Part shown: piece after piece, positions 59,854 to 64,000 of the stretch
Layout of the letters: each line of letters opens with the position of its first letter
How positions within the stretch are numbered: position 1 is the stretch's first letter
DNA from: Allium sativum
Lineage: Eukaryota > Streptophyta > Magnoliopsida > Asparagales > Amaryllidaceae
Direction of reading: 5' to 3'
Assembly (NCBI GenBank): GCA_030737875.1
Contig: CM060922.1
Location: 760,875,603-760,939,602 of the forward strand
Length of the DNA stretch: 64,000 nt
Notes under the pieces: model-generated
Database searches by the model: none
Seen by the model: the letters and a program-made list of their open reading frames with translations, nothing else
Told to the model about the DNA's origin: nothing
Made by a program: the position numbers and the translations under genes

Positions 59854-62749
59854 TGTAACACCCACCTCCGCCAATGCCACTCTTGCAAGCACACTAGCTT
59901 TGGAGGGGCGTTAAACAAGGTAAACATGCATGCAGATATCACAAGACAGAACATATAAGTAAAAACAGAGTAAATAAAGCAGCGGATAAAACTAACATTT
60001 CAAAACCATAGTCAAGTTACATCAAAGTACTTGGTCATTATTTTCCACAAAACATAGTCTAGAAACATCAGCTGAATACTGGAAAGAAAATCATAAAGTA
60101 ACTATCCCCAAGGTAGAATAAAGCCATAGCGTGCTCAAGTCCAAACCGTACATGAGCTATCCAGAAAAGCAGCTAAAGATCCAAGCTAGGTACTGGTGTT
60201 CCCACCCTGTAAACCTAGGGGGGGGGGAAACGGAAGAAAAGAGGCGAAAGAAAATGGGTCAGTCAAAAAGACTGGTAAGTCCTATCTACTATTAGTATAA
60301 AAACTAATAAAGTTAACTGGACATGTAAACTAGAGATGAGATATAGGGTGATAACTGGCATGGTGAAAAGTTAACAAGATAGATCAAGTGTGGCATCGCA
60401 TATACAAGGTTAAGTTTTTTGCACCAAGTGTACTAGTATTCCAACCCATGTCAAGTATAAACAAGAATTGATCCCTTGGCCCAAAGCTGGCCCACATCAT
60501 GAGATGACCTAAATCGAGGTCCAACTACTCGGTCTAGTCGATCGGCTCCCTATAAGCCTAACTAGTCGTGTATCGGTGTCATACGGCTTAATCGTGGAAT
60601 GTAGTTAACTGTGCAAGGTCCACCGCAGGGTGTATCCAGCCCCAAGGTGTAAACCACAGACACAATTCAAGCACGCACAGTCTAAACCTACTGGTGCCCA
60701 TGTTCAACTCCGGACTTAATGTGCACGACCATGGTCCGCCTGAACAACCGGTGCACCCTTCAGCCGTCTCTTTTGGTCTCTTACAATCAGTTCAGTAATC
60801 GTGCCCCACCCTAGCCTAGTCCAGGGTACCCATGATACTTCCAAGTAGGTTACTGCTGAAAAGGACCACGTAACTAGGATTTCAAGCGGGTTAAGTGTGG
60901 TTAACCCTATCCTAACCATGTATTGAGTTGGTCAAGTGTATTCAAGCAGTTCATGACTTAACCCTATCAATACATCGGGTTTAATTGGTTAAGTATTCAA
61001 GTAGTCTAGGTCTTAACCCTACCAATCCATCGTGTTTAATTGGTTAAGTATACTCAAGTAGTCCATGACTTAACCCTACCAATCCATCGTGTTTAATTGG
61101 TTAAGTATTCAAGTAGTCCATGACTTAACCCTATCATGTGGCATTAATTAATTTAATGCACCCAACCTCTCACATTAGACCTTGTTGTGGTTACTAGTTA
61201 AGCCGGGCGGGTCCGGGTAGCTTTACACCACAACTTAGTCTAACCTCGGGTTTCGAATGCGACATGACCAACTACTCACATTGGGTCCTATTGTTTGTAG
61301 CCACTAGTTAAGCCGGTCGGTTCCGGGTAGATTTATGCTACAAACTCAACCCAACCTCGAGTTGGCCACACTCATATTTTCTAAGTGTCATGTCCATCAT
61401 TATGTTTACAAACATAATCACAAGTCAATGTTCATGTCATATTTTAAAACCATGTTTTCATGTCATTAATATTACCCAAACCCAACGCATTCCCATCGCA
61501 TGTACGTTTCGCATAACATAACATAGATCAAAAGAGGGAACTTGGCAAAAACATGACAAAAGGGCATAAGGTAATAAGGTTGGCCACAAGTTAAACATGG
61601 TGGCATATGAGGCATAAATATGTTCATTTAAACTTGCATGTTACATGCATAACATTCAAACTTAGCGAATAGGTGATACATGGTCCTAGATGACATAGGA
61701 TGATGACTAGAAGTTCGCATATAACATTATATGCAAGTTATCATAAAGGTTATGAGAGTTCTCATGTTGCATAATGCAACATTTCAACATAAAGCTTATA
61801 GCTTATAGCCCATAAGGTCAAGGTGATAGCTTTACAAACATGCATAGAATAAACTTATGCATAACATGTTAGAATCAAAGCACATATCATACTTAGGCCC
61901 AAACTCAAACTTGCAACATGTCACATTTAACTTCATAGTTAGAATCTAAGAGTAGTATAGGGTTTACAATGCTATGAAGACTTATAAAATAAAATAAGAT
62001 TGAGACGAAGCCACTAGCAACTCTAAACACTCCCAAATGATAAGCTCCAATGAAAACCCAAGCAAAAGATCCTTGCTTTGATGAAGAAAGATTGAACTTT
62101 GGCCTTAAATCAAGCTTAGAAACTCTCAAACAAGCTTAGGAACTCTTATATGAATGAAGATGGAGGCTATGACAAGAGGGTGGAGGCCATGATTAAACAT
62201 TTTGGCATAGTTTAGTTATAGGATTGATTTATGATGATTTAGGCTAGGTATTAGGGTCTTTTTATAGATGATTAGGTTAATTTAGACCATAGGATTAACC
62301 CTAATTCAGATCTGGGCCATCAATTCACGTCACTAGCCTCCAAAACAGGTCCAAACAGCCAAAATAGGTGCACCAGGCCGACCTGGCCGACCAGGGAGGT
62401 CGACCCCCAGGTCGACTCTAGTGTCGACCTGGTTGGGGGGGAGGTCGACCCTAGTGTCGACCCCCCTATCGACCTGTCTGGGCGGGAATTTTCCCGCCCA
62501 GTCTGTTTTGGCTGAATTTGAATTCTAAATTCAAATTTGAACTGTTTTTGAACTTGAAATTTTCTGAAAACTTTGACGGGCCATAACTTGGTCATTCGGA
62601 CTCCGATTTTCGAAAACTCGGACTCTATTTCGCGTATTTTTCCGAAACGAACGCAATGGCATAGCCCGTTTCCCTTGATTCAGATTTTAACATTTAATTC
62701 TGCCTTGATTTATGTTATAACATGTTATTCAAAAATACGGGTTGTTACA
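59854..62749 (-). repeat. 5' LTR of element D
   Basis: Same length as the other LTR (2,896 bp). Compared with it, the inner end has one C fewer in the C run (TGTAACACCCACC), and scattered base changes occur. Family features recur: hairpin pair 61,165-61,375, array 60,885-61,140, GGTCGACC sites 62,385-62,475. Confidence 0.95.
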
Positions 62750-62754
62750 TGCAA

Positions 62755-64000
62755 TGCTTTAACAATGGTATAACATACATACACACAAAGTACACCACAT
62801 CATTCAAACTCCAGAATAAACACCATGAATGAAGATGAAGGCAGTGCTAATGACAACGGTGATGATTCTTCAAACAACAGTGTGATGCAGGATGATAACA
62901 GTGACCATGAAAACATTCAATCAAAAGAAAACAGGGAAGAAGCTCAAACTCAAAATCAACATCATATGATGACAAGGGAAAAAAGTGGTATATTCAAACC
63001 AAAAATCTTTTGTATTGAATCTAATGAGACTAAACCATCCACTTATCAAGAAGCCAAGTTGAATGATAGGTGGATATCAGCCATGAATGAAGAGTTAGAT
63101 GCTTTAAATAAAAAACAAACTTGGTGACTTGTTCAACCACCCAAAAAAAAAATTATTGGGTGTAGATGGACATATAGAATTAAAAGACAGACCGATGGTA
63201 CAATTTCTAAATACAAGGCTAGGCTGGTGGCAAAAGGATATTCACAACAGTGGGGAATTGATTTCAGTGAAACATTCTCATCAGTTGTGAAACCTACAAC
63301 AATCAGAATTATATTGACAATAGCCTTGCACAAAAATTGGACCATCAAACAACTTGATGTTAATAATGCTTTTTTGAATGGTGAATTGCAGGAGGAAGTT
63401 TATATGGATCTACCACCAGGGCTTAAAGAAAAGACAAATGGAAAGATGGTGTGCAAACAAAACAAGGCTATTTATGGGTTGAAACAGGCACCACGTGTCT
63501 GGATTACTAAGCTAAAGACAACACTGTCAAAGTTTGGATACAATCCTACAAGATTAGACAATTCTCTATTCACAAAATTCACTGATGATACAGTCACCTA
63601 TGTGTTGATCTATGTGGATGATTTCATAATTACAGGCAACCGTGAATCTGAAATCAAAACTATTACCAACCAATTAAATAGTGAATTTTCAGTCAAGGAC
63701 TTGGGTGAACTATCCTACTTTCTAGGAATTGAAGTCGGCAGAAACAATAACAATGAACTTCAATTGAGTCAAAAGAAATACATTGCAGAAATTCTAACAA
63801 GGTCAAACATGGACAAGGCTAACCCTCTGCCTACACCAATGATAACTAGTGCTCACTTAAGTAAGGAAAAAGGTGAACCCACATGCAATGAAATATTGTA
63901 CAGAAGTATCATTGGAGCTATATAATATGTAACAATAACCAGGCCAGACATATTATATAGTGTCAACAAAGCAAGCCAATTCATGCAAAGACCTCTTAGT
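62755..64000 (+). pseudogene. copia reverse transcriptase region, broken, continues past the window
   Basis: After element D the copia reading resumes with an acidic linker (62,825-62,960), then TYQEAKLNDRWISAMNEEL (~63,040-63,100), a TGA after KKQTW at 63,125, and the RT core: ARLVAKGYSQQWGIDFSETF, KQLDVNNAFLNGELQEEVYM, and catalytic YVDD at 63,611-63,622 within LIYVDDFIITGN. After SIIGAI a TAA (63,923-63,925) interrupts, then YVTITRPDILYSVNKASQFM continues to the edge. At least two stops make it non-functional. Confidence 0.9.

Larger units (their letters stand above)
51813..62749 (-). mobile_element. Element D: full-length Tekay/Del-type chromovirus
   Basis: The 10,937 bp element is flanked by TGCAA (51,808-51,812; 62,750-62,754). 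Both LTRs are 2,896 bp, with roughly 38 differences by eye (~1.3%). In minus orientation: 5' LTR 62,749-59,854, a primer site with one mismatch, gag-pol 59,663-55,296 with a C-terminal chromodomain, a 3' region, a polypurine tract and the 3' LTR. One in-frame TAG breaks gag-pol. This is the only element here with long open frames and could be, or until recently was, a source of proteins for relatives such as A. Confidence 0.96.
9599..64000 (+). mobile_element. Ty1-copia retrotransposon (Ale/Retrofit-like), split by two insertions, runs off the window
   Basis: The order LTR, tRNA-iMet primer site, gag, protease, integrase, RT on one strand is the copia order. The element is in three pieces: 9,599-13,465, 51,569-51,812 and 62,750-64,000. 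Pieces join at short target duplications: ATTTA flanks insertion A and TGCAA flanks insertion D, and the protein reading resumes after each. The lineage call rests on the gag start (SNYLLWKLQV) and the RT style and is tentative. Several stops and a lost protease Asp show it is inactive. The 3' LTR lies beyond 64,000. Confidence 0.85.

Overview
This window is nuclear DNA from a flowering plant and is almost wholly nested transposable elements. The evidence is plant-type lineages of LTR retrotransposons (Tat and Tekay/Del Ty3-gypsy, a Ty1-copia), a CACTA (En/Spm) DNA transposon with TNP2-type genes, tRNA-iMet primer binding sites, and one captured exon resembling plant ribosomal protein P0. I see no intact host gene, tRNA, rRNA or CRISPR. 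The species cannot be named from this sequence.

Layout. (1) 1-~8,330: a decayed Tat-lineage Ty3-gypsy element on the minus strand (gag, protease, RT, RNase H, integrase, all broken), with a convergent antisense ORF on the plus strand at 1-1,150. (2) 8,331-9,598: AT-rich DNA with nothing recognisable. (3) 9,599-64,000: a Ty1-copia element on the plus strand, running off the right edge. Its 5' end carries a 0.9 kb inverted duplication of LTR plus gag. It is split by two insertions.

Insertion A (13,466-51,568, TSD ATTTA) is a plus-strand Tekay-like chromovirus with ~3.98 kb LTRs and a wrecked 2.4 kb interior. It hosts three more insertions: a solo LTR of a related family (17,435-21,170, TSD GATGT); element B (23,852-38,092, TSD TATCC), a minus-strand element with two near-identical 6.6 kb LTRs around only 1,036 bp of non-coding interior; and element C (39,475-49,221, TSD GTT), a CACTA transposon with TNP2 and Transposase_24-like genes and a captured exon of ribosomal protein P0. 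Insertion D (51,813-62,749, TSD TGCAA) is a full-length minus-strand Tekay/Del chromovirus with equal 2,896 bp LTRs and a gag-pol frame broken by one stop codon.

The nesting gives a partial chronology: copia first, then A and D independently into copia, then the solo LTR, B and C into A. By eye the LTR pairs differ by about 0.5% (B), 1.3% (D) and a few percent (A). No host pathway is encoded. What coding capacity exists serves transposition, and only D keeps long frames. The most unusual signals are the oversized LTRs of B, paired hairpins with compensatory base changes shared by the LTRs of A, the solo LTR and D, and the copia hairpin that could feed a small-RNA pathway.
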